Notes: generated by a model from the sequence alone, not told the origin. DNA of 64,000 nt from Apostichopus japonicus (GCF_037975245.1 NC_092576.1:22755611-22819610); one strand, 5' to 3'. Shown: positions 1 to 11,560, counted from the first letter of the stretch. Numbers and translations: made by a program.

Positions 1-150
1 CCGAAATAACTGCTCAGACTCCGATCGATATCGAGCGGACCTCACTTTTTTATTTACCTATTACGAAGTAACCTAACCCAAAATGAATAAAATTGAACTA
101 GTGGAATAGAAAAAGTAATATTATTCTGACTGAATATTAGTAAAAATAAG

Positions 151-310
151 GTTGGGCGAAATGACCAACACGGTTGGGCGAAATGGCCATGCTGGTTGGG
201 CGAAATGACTATGATGGTTGGGCGAAATGACCAGGCTGGTTGGGCGAAATGACCAGGCTGGTTGGGCGAAATGGCAGTTGGGCGAAATGGTTGTTGGGCG
301 AAGTGACTAG
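151..310. repeat. 22-bp minisatellite
   Basis: Tandem units of about 22 bp built on GTTGGGCGAAATGACC. There are about six full copies, then shortened and diverged copies at the right end. The array lies in the intron that follows the large scaffold-gene exon (minus strand). Nothing suggests a function. The 150 bases to its left hold no recognisable feature. Confidence 0.9.
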
Positions 311-330
311 AAAGCGGTTAAAGAGCATAG

Positions 331-485
331 TACTCACCTTGACCAATCAATCACACAGAGGCTTTGCTTCAGCAGTATGCACTGAACATGTTATACCAAT
401 CTTGATCTAGCTTTGAATCTGATAGGTTAGGAGCATACTGTAGTACTCACCTTGACCAATCACACCAAGGTCTTGCTCCAACAGT
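331..485 (-). repeat. Tandemly duplicated 5' splice-site segment
   Basis: Read on the minus strand, the last bases of the large exon plus its donor (GGTCAAG|GTGAGTACT, cut after 451) occur again about 110 bases downstream, around 330-372. The second copy has the same GATTGGTCAAGGTGAGTACT core, the same preceding GAAGCAAAG-like sequence and the same following ATGCTC. The exon frame stops at 407, before the second donor. Using the second donor would therefore put a stop codon inside the exon. It is probably a decayed local duplication, but it keeps a perfect donor consensus. Confidence 0.75.
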
Positions 486-2394
486 GATGGCATTATAACC
501 TCTTGTCTTGTGCCCGGAGTGTGATCCAGGTCCCTACTGCTGAATATATTTTCTACACTAGCCTCAAATGCAGCGACATCGCTGACTGGAACGGCCGATG
601 CCGGCAATCCATTCGATGCGATGCTATCACCGGTGCTGAGACGACCCCTCGGACGTGGCACTGCCGATTTGGAATAGAGCTTCTCGGGCTTGGCAGAGAT
701 GGGTGGTTTCCCGATGACCGTACCTTTACTCGGAGGAGGAGGTATTTTGAACGCCTCTGACGAATGTGGAGAGAGCTGCACGGGTGATGGATTGATGGTG
801 ACACTGATGTTCTGGAAAAACGTGTCATCTGAAAGGTCAGAAGTTACGCTATCATCCCTAGGGAGTCCAGCTGGTGGTTCATCATTGGGCTCGATTGGCT
901 CCTCTAGATCAGGTGGCTTAGCTAGCAAACTATCAAGTGTTGATTCCACAGCAGAGAAAGGATTTGAAGCAACAGCAGCAGTAGCCGGTTCTCCCTCCTC
1001 CTTATCATTGAATGGATTCGGAGATGCTTGGCGGACTGGTATTGTAGGAGGAGGAAGAGGAGAATTGGTGTCATCCAACATCAGCGACCCATCTAAAGCT
1101 TTGTCAAAATCTTTACTGATATCATCAAGAGTTAGTAGCCCAGCTGCTTTACCATGAGTCGGAGATACCGGACTCTGTATACTGCGGATTGGCCTGGCAC
1201 CGAAGGAGGGCGAGAAGGGCTGGGCTGATGTCAATATGTTATACTTTGATGACTGTGGAATGGATGGAGCATCGAGTCCAGTATCATCTGATGATGACAG
1301 TGGTACAGACGGGGGTTGAGTAGGTGAGAGGGCCTCTGGCTTGGCCGGTACTGGAGGCTTCTCTGATGGAAGTACCGCCTGAGGCTTTAACGGTTCAATA
1401 GCAGGAACAGCGTCAAAGATTGGGTCAAAGCAGAGGAGATCATCCAACTGCTTGGAGGGCGGCGGTGAGGACAGAGATTTGGGCTTCGGAGGCAGAGCAG
1501 GTTTACTCTTTGAAGTAATCTCTGCCAAGGAATCAAAGTCGTCGGATGAGAATAACGTCTGCTCGTGGCCATTGGAAGGGGGAGGTGCGGGTGCCTTCCT
1601 CTTAGACGACGGTGACTTTGGTTTACCTAATATCTGTAAATAATTGACCGGAATAAAGCCTTGTCTACCATCTGGGTGCTTGGCTTCGAACCATTCCTGA
1701 TCTGACCGTGTTACGACGGTGATGATATCACCTTGCTTTACTTCTAGATCTTCTTTATTTTCTGCTTTAAAATCAAACAGTACTTTTCCTCTCTTGCCTT
1801 TCCAAATGGTGGAATCTGTCAGAGGTAACTTCAACTGGCGAGTCTGATCGGCTTGAGTCGTATCTGAGGCTGGGGTCTCTTCTGTTGCCGCGGGGGTGTT
1901 GCTCAACGGCATTTGCTCTGGAGTGGTACTACTAGTTTCTTTGACAATCACAGGTTCAGGAGGCTCTTGAGTGGCTGAAATTAATTCTTGAATAGGAATG
2001 TCTTCCATAACCTGGACAAAGTTAGCAGGGAATATACCCTTCTTGCCCTCCACCTCCCCCTCTAACCAGCTGTCATTGACACGTCTAAGTAACACGATTT
2101 CCTCGTTATCCATGAAGCTGAGTTCTCCCTCGCTCTCTGCACTGAAGGGAAACAAGGCCTTCGCCCAGGGCTTGCACCTCTTCCCATCCACCTCCTGTGT
2201 TTGCGAACTTGTGCCGTTATTATTACAGATCTCCACGCAGACAGACGGCAATATCCCAGTCTCGCCGTTCAGATCGCCTTTCCACCAATCTTCGTCAATT
2301 TTCTCGGTGACACTGATCAGATCACCTTTCTGGAATGTCAGCTCGCCTTCCAATTGGCCATTGTTGTCTTTCAGAGCCTTGACTATAAAAGATC
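451..2394 (-). CDS. DNMBP: DNMBP/Tuba-like scaffold, exon 3: three SH3 domains and proline-rich tail
   Basis: Large internal exon (1,944 nt, phase 1 at both ends). The acceptor is TGTCTACAG| before 2394 and the donor is CAAG|GTGAGT after 451. In the joined protein it covers residues 130-777. SH3-3 is about 130-184 (EDWWKG, GILPSVCVEI), SH3-4 about 205-260 (DSWLEG, GIFPANFV) and SH3-5 about 331-385 (QEWFEA, GFIPVNYLQIL). Each keeps the ALxxF, central W and P..[FYC]V landmarks of SH3 folds. The rest is low-complexity Pro/Ser/Asp sequence with PPKP and PPPP ligand motifs and two NPF tripeptides (about 589 and 607) of the kind bound by EH domains. In the Tuba family, N-terminal SH3 domains bind dynamin, and a RhoGEF-BAR part follows; here that part would lie left of the window. 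The alternative is an SH3D19-like protein. In vertebrate SH3D19 the five SH3 domains are C-terminal, which fits less well. Bases past the donor add 14 codons and then a stop at 407. Confidence 0.8.
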
Positions 2395-2904
2395 CTGTAG
2401 ACACAAAAGCAGATATGGTAAACCTCTTCATATTAAGGATGGATTTTAATCAGCTATCAGTGATGGTGACTGTTACACTTAAAGAAAGTTCCACTACCTT
2501 GTGTTAATATTTCATATGTAAATCTTGAGAGAGGTACAACAATGATGCATGCTTAGTACTATCATCTCGGCGGTCTGATTACAGTTGCCGGTCTGTACAG
2601 CATTCTCCCTTTGCGGTTCAAACCTAGGTACTAGCAGCTCACTGATATAGGGGAAACAATCAAACAACAAATTCAGGCTGATAAAGGTCAGTGGTTTATA
2701 TACTAAACCTTCAAAATGACGTCAGTGTCGTACACAGTCGCAATCTTGGAGTTGCAATGCATTAAATGCATACCATACCATACCCATCTAAACATTTTAA
2801 CGTACAGTCAAGTGTTTCACAAAATTAAATTTAGCTACGAAATTTGGACCGCAATAATTTGCTAACAGTCGACTACGGTGTGAGAAGTTAGTTTAAACAC
2901 TGAC

Positions 2905-3030
2905 CTGGTTTGCTAGCTTCAGAAGGTAATTGTCCTGGAACACATGAAGCAGGAAATATTCCAGACAGTCCTTTACATTTGCCATATAACCAGTTTTCAT
3001 CCACACTGTGGAGTACTTCAATCTCGTCGC
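2905..3030 (-). CDS. DNMBP: DNMBP/Tuba-like scaffold, exon 2: second half of SH3-2
   Basis: 126-nt exon, too short to stand out as an open frame. The acceptor TTATCTAG| precedes 3030 and the donor CCAG|GTCAGT follows 2905. It enters and leaves in phase 1. It joins the first coding exon as FEA-G-DEIEVLHSVDENW and exon 3 as SKP-G-SFIVKAL. It supplies the C-terminal half of an SH3 domain: GDEIEVL, DENWLYG, then GIFPASCV, the usual acidic, Trp and ALYDY-opposite elements. The next 12 residues are a short linker. The two phase matches and the completed fold make the exon secure even though its donor (GTCAGT) is not the strongest form. Confidence 0.85.
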
Positions 3031-3417
3031 CTAGATAACAAAGTCAAGTAGACAATAACAATAGTGTATGTATCCCAATTTAAATATCACTTTCATTGTA
3101 ATCAGTCGAATGTGATAACAGCATTGGTACTTACTGTAGTGTTAGTTATAACAAGTCACTAATGAAACCTCCAGGGGCAAAAAGCCAATGACTGTGATTC
3201 ATAAAAATGTCACTCTGAAATTATTCTGCATCTAAGTCCAAATACATCACAAAGAGTGCACACAAAGTTAAAACTATATGCAAAAACAAACAAAAACAAC
3301 ACATTGCTGGTCAACAACTGACATTTATTTCAAACAGCTGAGAAGATCCTGAATAATAAGGTCACATTTCCTGTAAGTAGTGTTGTATCAAGCTGACAAG
3401 ATTTGGCTTTGTCACTC

Positions 3418-3975
3418 ATGCTATTGTACTCACATCAATGGGAATTGTACTTCTACCAGTACTAATACTGTTGTACTCACATCAATGGGAATTGTACTTG
3501 TACTGTACCTGTACTCATGCTTTTGTACTCACATCAATGGGAATTGAACTTGTACCTGTACTCATGTTATTGTACACACATCGATGGGAATTGTACTTGT
3601 ACCTGTACTCATGCTATTGTACTCACATCAATGGTATATATTGTACTTGTACTCATGCTTTTGTACTCACATCAATGGGAATTGAACTTGTACCTGTACT
3701 CATGTTATTGTACACACATCAATGGGAATTGTACTTGTACCTGTTTTCATGCTATTGTACTCACATCAATGGTATACTGTATTGTACTTGTACCTGTACT
3801 CATGCTATTGTACACACATCAATGGGAATTGTACTAGTACTGATGCTATTGTACTCACATCAATGGGAGTTGTACTTATACCTGTTGTACTTATACCTGT
3901 ACTCATGCTTTTGTACTCACATCAATGGGAATTGTACTTGTACCTGTACTCATGCTATTGTACTCACATCAATGG
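3418..3975. repeat. 47-bp minisatellite rich in donor-like GTGAGTAC
   Basis: About a dozen diverged units of roughly 47 bp, each containing TACTCACATCAATGGGA and TTGTACTTGTACCTG. Because the unit is not a multiple of three, several frames stay open and give apparent Cys/Tyr/Leu-rich proteins that are artefacts. It occupies the intron between the first two coding exons of the SH3 gene and starts about 25 bases from the real donor at 4001. On the transcribed minus strand most units read ATGTGAGTACA, a near-consensus 5' splice site. Confidence 0.92.
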
Positions 3976-4000
3976 ATCTGTTTACAGTACGCTCACTCAC

Positions 4001-4266
4001 CTGCCTCAAAGCTCAGGTCACCTTCATGACTGCCTACAAAGCTTTCCTGGGCTTTGACCTTTGGAGTGGAGCTTGAAGTTGACTGATACAAGGCCACAAA
4101 GTTTGAAGGAAAAGATCCTGTTTGGCCATTACAGGTACCCTTAAGCCAGTTGGCATCCACTTGTTCAGTAACAGTTATAACATCTCCGGCACATAAGGGA
4201 AGCTCGCTTTCATCTGTTGTCTCAAAATCAAACAAGGCTTTAACTACTGCGCCTGGATCCATTAAT
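4001..4266 (-). CDS. DNMBP: DNMBP/Tuba-like scaffold, first coding exon: SH3-1 and start of SH3-2
   Basis: The exon runs from acceptor CATTGCAG| (before 4266) to donor GGCAG|GTGAGT (after 4001). The proposed start codon is at 4262-4260, four bases into the exon, giving 87 codons and phase 1. The protein begins MDPGAVVKALFDF, then ELPLCAGDVITV, DANWLKG and GSFPSNFVALY: a complete SH3 domain at residues 5-60. The first strands of a second SH3 domain follow and are completed by the next exon. The very short N-terminus before SH3-1 resembles my recollection of vertebrate DNMBP (MEAG-VVRA-FDF), which decides the assignment. The frame is also open upstream of the ATG across the acceptor, so an upstream coding exon cannot be excluded. 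The bases before the ATG would be 5' UTR from an upstream exon. Confidence 0.82.
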
Positions 4267-4319
4267 CTGCAATGATCAAGAAGAGACATCATGTACATCA
4301 CACACTATACTATACAGAC

Positions 4320-4704
4320 AGGGGTATTGGTTAGGGGGGCGAGAATGGTCTGTAGGGGTGCTTTCGACACTCTCTATGCGGAGCGCCACCACAGGTTGGC
4401 GCAGAGCATAGAGAAATTTTTGGAGTAAAGATACTCCCTAGATCGCCGGAAATGACCCTTTCCTTGCTATTTGCAGATAAACAAAGAATACAGTAATTAG
4501 GTGTCATTGCCATTTTGTCAGAAAATTACACCAACAAAATGAGACAAATGTCAATAGGTATTTGAGAGCGCAATAAATTGTCAATAATCGCGAATAGGTA
4601 AAAAGTGGCAAAAAGCTGAAAAGGGGGCCAGCAGTCCATTTGAGTCCGTCAGGGGGGGTGGGGGGCATCTGCACCCTCTGACTGTATGGACGCTCCGCCA
4701 CTTG
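4320..4704. mobile_element. hAT-like non-autonomous element, hairpin-core family (copy A)
   Basis: 385-bp insertion flanked by a perfect 9-bp direct repeat TATACAGAC (4311-4319 and 4705-4713), consistent with the 8-bp target duplications of hAT transposons. The right end reads GCTCCGCCACTT. The matching left terminus (CAGTGGCGGAGCT in copy B at 15,395) is missing, so the left end is trimmed. It contains the family core (GCGGAGCGCCACCAC, then GGTTGGCGCAGAGC) at about 4378-4415. It aligns along its length with 15,395-15,805. There is no coding capacity. It sits 54 bases upstream of the first coding exon of the SH3 gene. Confidence 0.8.
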
Positions 4705-4713
4705 TATACAGAC

Positions 4714-7700
4714 TTTGTATTCAGGATACTTAAATGATTTGGAAGTCAGTTGGGATGGTGAGGGAGGCAGAAGGGTCCAAGTGTGTAGAGGTTACCAGTA
4801 GTTTCTAGACTTGAGGAGGTAGAGGGAAACAATGGGAAGACGGGTGTTGTGAGGAGACAGAGAAGTGAGGAGAAGTAAAGTAAAATTCTCAAAACTTAAC
4901 TACTTGAACTGCAAAATTCTTGCTTGAACGATTCTAATAGTGAATGATGTAACAACATGAGACCACAATATATCATGATGCGTTTTGAATTTAAATGGGT
5001 TTGATAGAATAAATGTAAACCCCATTAACATTGATGATGAAAAGTATGACCAATGGGTTTCTATGGACAGTTACAATGGTGAGTACTAAAGTGGAATTGA
5101 TTAAATGCAACCCCCCCCTCCCCCACCTCTGTAATGATCCTGGTATTAAAACAACAAATAAGGCTATAATAATGATGACTACAAGGTACAGTATGAAAGG
5201 CCTTGCGAAATGATACTTGACAAATCTGAACTGTTATTTATCTTTTGAGAAAAGAACAAGCAAGCAACTTGCCCTTTAAGATGTTACTCTAAATTGTACA
5301 ATGTGAATCTAACTACTATGTCTGCAGTTTATGCAGCTGCTGCCTGGCATAACAGTGACATCATAACGTATAATATCGAGTTTAATAATCAACCACTTCA
5401 GGGATCAATTACATTAGTAGTTACAGGTGAAGTTTTTACTTTTTAACATTACAGGTGAAGTTTTTACTTTTTAACAGAGAACCTTACAAACTAGCTGCTC
5501 AACTCAGCTTTACTGATGAAGGTACATATGGCTTGATACATGTATGTCCGGATGAAACATTTGACCAGAGTTAATCCCCAAAGATCCATTCTACTGACCA
5601 GAATTATCAAACCTGCTGTATGTACTGTTAACCTTTACTGTATATTAAACAGCTTGGTGTAATCACAGCACATCAAACCATGTAGTATAAATATATTAAA
5701 CCACTTCACAAAAACTGACAGATTCCTGAGGCTAGCAAACCATAAGATAAGGCCTCAAATATGATAAAACAAGAGTTAGCATTAATTACAATATATATGG
5801 AAATCAACCTTGGATTTACTCACAATGTGTGATTTCCCAACAGAACCTGAGACAGTATTCCACCTGCTCTTGTACACTATTATATGTACACAAAGATGGC
5901 ATACTGAGGTTGTGTATACACTCATTAATATATTCTATGTGTATTATATATTTAATGGCTCCCTTGTGGCTTCCTTTTAGGAGGGAAGGATGTTCTAAAC
6001 TTAGTCACCCAATGGTGCATTTAGACTATAAACTGGGTCTTAAATTAGGTCCAAACAAAAGGTTGTGCAAAGGAATAATTTGAAATTGTCTGCTGCTGAC
6101 GATGGAGGAGCCTTGGCGCCCCCTCCCCCCCCCCCCTCATTTGCACACACCACTGTCTCACTTTTGAGTAATATTATTAGTATAGGGAGAATAACCTTAA
6201 GAAACTTAACAGAAGTATGAGGAATACAAGTTCAGGATTATTCAAGGTAATAACAGTATGAATACATGTATGAATGCATTCATCTTTACACCATGAAGAC
6301 ATTGACAAGACCTTGAAATAACTCTCAGCTTCAGGTCAATAAAATACACCTTTAAGTCTAAAGAGAAACCAAGCCACCCCTTTCTGCTGTAAAGACAGTA
6401 GCAGGAATATTCCTATAGATATCCTACACTACTATTAACACATACACCATGCTCGTCATACAGTAAATTGTTAATTAATTAAGTTCATCCTAGCAAGCAG
6501 AGACTGTCAAATCTAACAGTAAAACCTGCAAATCTTAGTAACCAATCTGTGGATGTACTGTATATGATGCTTTGCATAAACAGAATGGTTAAAGAAACCA
6601 ACTCCCTGACACCCACTCCCTATAATTTATGTCAAGTTGTTTCTCCAGGGCCATTCGAATCAATATCCAGTAGGACTGTATATCCTCTAATGGAACACAA
6701 ACTGAGAGGCTGGCAACAGAAGAAGGCTACTTGCACTTGTACAGTATGCCTAGCTGCATTATTATAATGTACAAATGCCTATACTGCTTCAAGACTATAT
6801 CATAGAGAGCAATGGTTTACACAACTCTTTGGCATAAATTCCAAAATATGAGATTCATGAATAATTGATCATCAAACTGACAGTTTCACTATTGATACGA
6901 TTACGCAAACAGAACGTCATGCTTGAAGTACAGTAGGGTGTTATCAATTATGTAGTATCACCAAATAAGGTATGTCAGGCTTCATTGTCTTCTTAGAACA
7001 ATACCTTATATAGTCACCTGTAAGTATCAATCACTTGAAAATTTCACTACCTTCTATTTTATCATCAAATAAAACATTACAAAGCTTTTTGCTAGTGAGC
7101 GGCATTTAAAGGAGATTTGGACATCAAGCAATATCGACGTTTTATCAAAATATTTGCTAAAAGCTGTTCTAAATTATCCCCATAAGAAGGTAACAGTGAG
7201 GATCTTATCAATACGACTCATAGTGTAAACAGGATGACAACCAGACTGTGTTTACATATTTGAATTTGTAAATCTTCCTCTTACAAGAAGCATTCATGTT
7301 AATTGCAGGCTACTGTACCTCTTAAACTTGATGACAACACACTGACGGCACTATTAACTCCAGCAGCTGTGTACCACTTCATCTGCAGTATGTATATTTA
7401 TGTAGAAGCAGCCATATAAACAACATGATTAAATGAAAGCTAATAGACACCACTACAGCCTGCAAGAAAACAGTCCTGCTATGAGAAATCAACTGACCTG
7501 ATTAACTTATGTTTGGTTACTTTATCTCTTTTAGAGATCTCTGAATATGACCACTACCAATTACTGTACTATACTACTACAATATGTACGCTTGGATGGG
7601 ATGGCATTTGTGTTAGGGTTCTGCATTTACGTTTAAAAATCTAAACGTTTAAACAACCGGATTTTTGTTCGTTTTTAAACGTTTAAACGTGACCTTTAGA

Positions 7701-8366
7701 CCCTGACTTCCATAAAAATCAAGCTACACGAAATATAGGGTCAACAATCCAATTTTACCCTGATTGAAGTAGAAAATGCACAAGAGAAAAGTATTTTTAC
7801 AGCTTCGTATCAGGCGGTAATTTTCCCCTCACTTTAAGCTATATAATGACTTTCCACTGTAATTTACTGTACATGGTCATTACACCAGCATACCATTCGT
7901 TTGTTAACACAAGAAACTTTTTGCGCCAGATGGAGACTCTTCCTGAAACGTAGATGCTATTGTAATACCCTCTCCCAAGAAAATACGATCAATTACTCTA
8001 CCCCCAATCCATGCTATATGTTAAGCCAATGATACTTCCTGAGACAGGTACATTATATTGAATAGTGTACAGTAGCTGGATGAGAAAAGAATACAGATTC
8101 ATAGGTGTGAGAAAAAGGTTGCGCGATGAATGGATTTTTATTTTCTCGACTACTGTAGGGAGTTCAGTTGCTGCCCTTCACATTGTGTGCGTACATTAAT
8201 AACAATACATGTATGCATTTTTCTCTAGCAAGGAATCTGCAGTTTTCGTTAGCAATGCAATGTGTTCTATGAGACCCCCCCCCCCCCCGCTAGTAAAACG
8301 TGCTTGAAGCAGGTCTATGAAGACACACACGAATATTAAACATACAGACACTTTTGCATGCCCAGC
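4714..8366. other. Intronic or intergenic sequence, no gene seen
   Basis: AT-rich sequence with no supported exon. It includes a 28-bp tandem pair (ACAGGTGAAGTTTTTACTTT, 5423-5475), a poly-C run near 6121-6137, a small palindromic stretch around AAACGTTTAAAC (7643-7688) and a poly-C run at 8275-8288. The words TACAGTA and TACTGTA recur often. The open frames here are short and show no codon or domain signal. Confidence 0.6.
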
Positions 8367-8375
8367 TTTCTGTAC

Positions 8376-8760
8376 CGGATCCAAATTTTTGGATCCGGCC
8401 GGAACTGGATTTTTTCATTACACAAAAGAAAATCATTAATAAGAAGTAGAAGTATGATAGTTGTATTATTTTGATTAATCTTTAGAAACAGTGGGTCAGA
8501 CCATTGAGAAAATTAAATTAAACATGTTAAACCTAATTTTTCCTTACTTTGAATTTTTTTATTAATTTTAGGAAATAGTTTACATTGATCTAAGTTAATA
8601 CCAACACCTTTTTAAGGAATAATTCAGGCCAGATTTTGAAAAATATCCGGCCAGATTTTGAAAAAGATCCGGCCGGATTTTGAAAATTATCCGGCCGGAA
8701 CCGGATAATTTCTCACTATCCGGCCGGATAGTCTCGGACCGGATATCCGGTGCATCCCTA
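8376..8760 (-). mobile_element. hAT-like element with CCGGATATCCGG terminus and target duplication
   Basis: 385-bp block flanked by the direct repeat TTTCTGTAC (8367-8375 and 8761-8769). On the minus strand the intact end begins TAGGGATGCACCGGATATCC, a terminus style common in hAT-derived short elements. The interior carries four or five spaced copies of TCCGGCCGGA or TCCGGCCAGA with GATTTTGAAAA, so subterminal repeats are dense. The opposite end keeps only CGGATCC. It has no coding capacity. Confidence 0.7.
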
Positions 8761-9118
8761 TTTCTGTACCTACTGTCAAAGTTGTATCAAAGTTTAAGAA
8801 CGATCCATACTAAGCTACTGTACTTGATGGGATAACCTGGTCTCTACAGCATCTCACTACTTTCACAATGCCACAGAGCTTTTGCGGTTCTACGATGTCA
8901 CTCTCTTTACATTTGAGAATACCATTTCAAAGAAAGGAATCCCCTAAAGGTTCTTTTCTACCAGCCGCTACTTGACAAGGTAAAGTAATTCCCCAGTCAC
9001 GTTGTATAATTTAATATCCTAAATTTGCTACGGCTAATTGCGTTAAAACTTCAGCGTAGTTCTACCGTACTCTCAAGTACAGTTTCCCCCCAAATGGTGC
9101 ACATGAGTTCCTGTAAAT

Positions 9119-9347
9119 GCCTTACAGTAAGAAAAGATACATATATGCTTGTTAATGTTATGCTTCATAACATTACAGGGTGTTATGAACTTACACTGAG
9201 GTAGTGAGTAACAACAACAGCCTTACAGTAATAAAGATACATATATGCTTAGTAATGTTATGCTTCATAACATTACAGGGTGTTATGAACTTACGCAGAG
9301 GTACAGTAGTGAGTAACAACAACAGCCTTACAGTAATAAAGATACAC
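9119..9347. repeat. ~103-bp tandem duplication, about 2.3 copies
   Basis: Units start at 9119, 9220 and 9325 with GCCTTACAGTAA. Each full unit runs through GATACATATATGCTT, TTCATAACATTACAGGG and GTGAGTAACAACAACA. Copies are nearly identical, so the duplication is recent. The CTTCATAACATTA segment is itself part of a short palindrome. Confidence 0.85.
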
Positions 9348-10607
9348 ATAACTTGGTCAGCTAAAGTACATACTGTTACCATTGAACCCACTCAGCTTCT
9401 ACTCTATTATGTACAACAAAACCTACATGTACCTGTCAAATTGCAATAATTTTACTAAGTGAACAGAGTAAAACAATTTCACAATATGAAAAGTATAATT
9501 TCAACTAACCAACAGTAAGTAGCATTATTTCTTAACCAATGGTAAGTACTATGACAAAGAATATTATTATGACAGCTATGTAAGATAATGAATATGATCT
9601 AGTATTAAAGCAATAGCCTTCCACATAATGATTTACCTGCTTAACTCCAGTAGTGTACCACAGCAACTCAACAATAAAGATGATAAACACAGTTCGATTT
9701 ATACGCAAAGGTCTCATATGCAACGGTTCCTGAACTTAACCACTGAGAACTCCTGATCTTAATAGAGCCCTAAGTACTAAACTCAGCTCACAGCGTTCAT
9801 ACAGTAGCAGCATGCCATCTCAAGAATTGCCCGTCGGTCCCAGAGGACGACAAAAATAATGAAATTCTGGCTGCAGGAAGACTGACGATGCTAGGTATTG
9901 ATTAGATCTCATTGCAGGCAGCTGCGACCATGCAGTATGGTGAAGGTATGTGTGTTAATGAGATTCATTGCAGTCTCTCAGCACGTATGTAATGTACACA
10001 ACCTCAGACACAATCTCCAAACCGAGGCAATTCAACGGTCGCAATTAGCAGATAGACTTCATTATCAAGTGTTTGATGCGTTTCTGACTGATAACTCTCT
10101 CGCTCTCTCAGAGTGTGCATGCCGCCGCTTGTTAATGCGTTTTAAATAGCCGTGGTCATCAATTGTGGATGCATCTCAATATATAAATGAACTATAACAA
10201 TATTAGTACTTTCAACGAAAACTGTGCCTCAACCCCCAAGAAAAAATAATAAAAATACAAATTGTTAGTAACAGTACTCCTTGGCTGAGAGTTAGGAGAG
10301 AATATTCTTATCTGGGCATCCATGGAGCTCTATAAATGCACGATATTGACAGCATGTCATACACAGAGTGAAGTGGCAGGATACTGTGTGCACTTAAAAA
10401 TAAACAACTGTGTATTAGAATAACTACTTTTAAATATTTGGCCACTTGGTAAGATTACAGGCATTATAACATTAACATTGCATACAGTATATGAGCATAT
10501 AACTTAATACATCCTTGAAATGACTGCATCAACAAACAGGCTGCTTTTTTATCACAGTCTCTCATCAGTTATCCTTACTCCTGACACTTGGCACACGCTT
10601 TAGTAAG
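9348..10607. other. No gene seen
   Basis: AT-rich sequence with scattered TACAGTA words and no recognisable exon, RNA gene or repeat boundary. Confidence 0.5.
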
Positions 10608-10930
10608 AGTGTGGTGGCCAATTGGCTAAGGCGTCGGACTCGTGATCCAAGGATTGCTTGGTCCATTCCTGGCTAGTTCATTACATTTTATCCTTGGGCA
10701 AGATGCTTTATCTCACTTGTCTCTCTCCACCCAGGGGTTAAATGGGTACCTGTGAGGTAACTTGTCATTGGGCGCAGTATATAACTGCTGCCGACTGGAG
10801 GGATTGTCTCTGGGACAGGTTATCATTGACCAGGGGTAATATAACGTCTGTATTAAAAGCACTTTGAGACCTATCGCTGAGTATAAAGCGCTATATAAAA
10901 AGCAAATATTATTATTATTGTACCGGATAT
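10608..10930 (+). mobile_element. tRNA-derived SINE with ATT microsatellite tail
   Basis: The head is tRNA-like: TGGCCAATTGGCTAAGGCGT resembles a pol III A box region (with the opening of a tRNA) and GGTCCATTCCTGG resembles a B box. A body of about 200 bp follows (ATCCTTGGGCAAGATGCTTT, then CCAGGGGTTAAATGGGTACC). It ends AAAGCGCTATATAAAAAGCA and a short ATT repeat, a 3' end style shared with many SINE/LINE partners. It is not a functional tRNA: no cloverleaf closes and the anticodon arm is degenerate. Target duplications are not obvious. Confidence 0.8.
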
Positions 10931-11394
10931 GGGTCATTTGTTTGTACTGTACATGACGCTAATAAACATATATTTATAAAGTGTGGTACTGTAGTACCTA
11001 TATGCAGTCTGAGCTTGAAATTTAAAGTCAGAAGCATATAGAGTTACTCTAAAGTACATACGTGTGTATTTAGCCATGGTTGGCCAGCTCTTCATTTATT
11101 CATTTGTCTATTATTTCAATTAACTTTGTTAGTTGGACAAGATTGACTTCATTACAAGTTAATTAAGATGTAGAGCTGGTTTGCAATATTAAATTGGGTA
11201 CATGAAACTTGTATGACATTGTTTTTGCAGTTTTAATTGCAAGTTGACTTCATATCAAATCAGAGGATGAATGTCAGGAGCATAGTGAGTCTTTGTAAAG
11301 TTCTTACCAATTCCAGAGATCGAAAACAAAGACTGTGATACACAAAGCTGTTTAACATTAAGCACTTCAGCATAATTGATCCACCTAGTCCCAC

Positions 11395-11560
11395 AACCAG
11401 GCGCTTAGCCAGGGTCTTGTAAGTTGCATCTAAAGCATTTTCTATTTTGAAATTACTAGCGATATCATAAAAACATACAAAAAATATGCTCAAGGTAGGG
11501 GGGCAGTCGCCGCCTTCGCCCACCCCCCTACTAACCCCCCCATACCTTGGCCACGCACCT
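11395..11560 (+). mobile_element. Fragment of the hairpin-core family (3' portion)
   Basis: CTTGTAAGTTGCATCTAAAG, then TCTATTTTGAAATTACTAGC and GATATCATAAAA match, in reverse complement, the segment at about 50,575-50,640 of a copy that retains the hairpin core. A G/C run and CCTTGGCCACGCACCTG follow, resembling the family's CAGGNGCGT termini. The core itself is absent. Confidence 0.6.

Noticed and set aside
690-1157. 155-codon plus-strand frame opposite the SH3 gene
   Set aside because: It is the shadow of the proline/serine-rich minus-strand exon, which has splice and domain support.
1998-2507. 169-codon plus-strand frame
   Set aside because: It is antisense to three secure SH3 domains and has no domain of its own.
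3438-4076. 212-codon Cys/Tyr-rich plus-strand open frame
   Set aside because: It is a 47-bp minisatellite artefact that overlaps a secure minus-strand SH3 exon.
10620-10700. tRNA gene
   Set aside because: A-box and B-box-like text is present, but no cloverleaf closes, and a SINE body and microsatellite tail follow.
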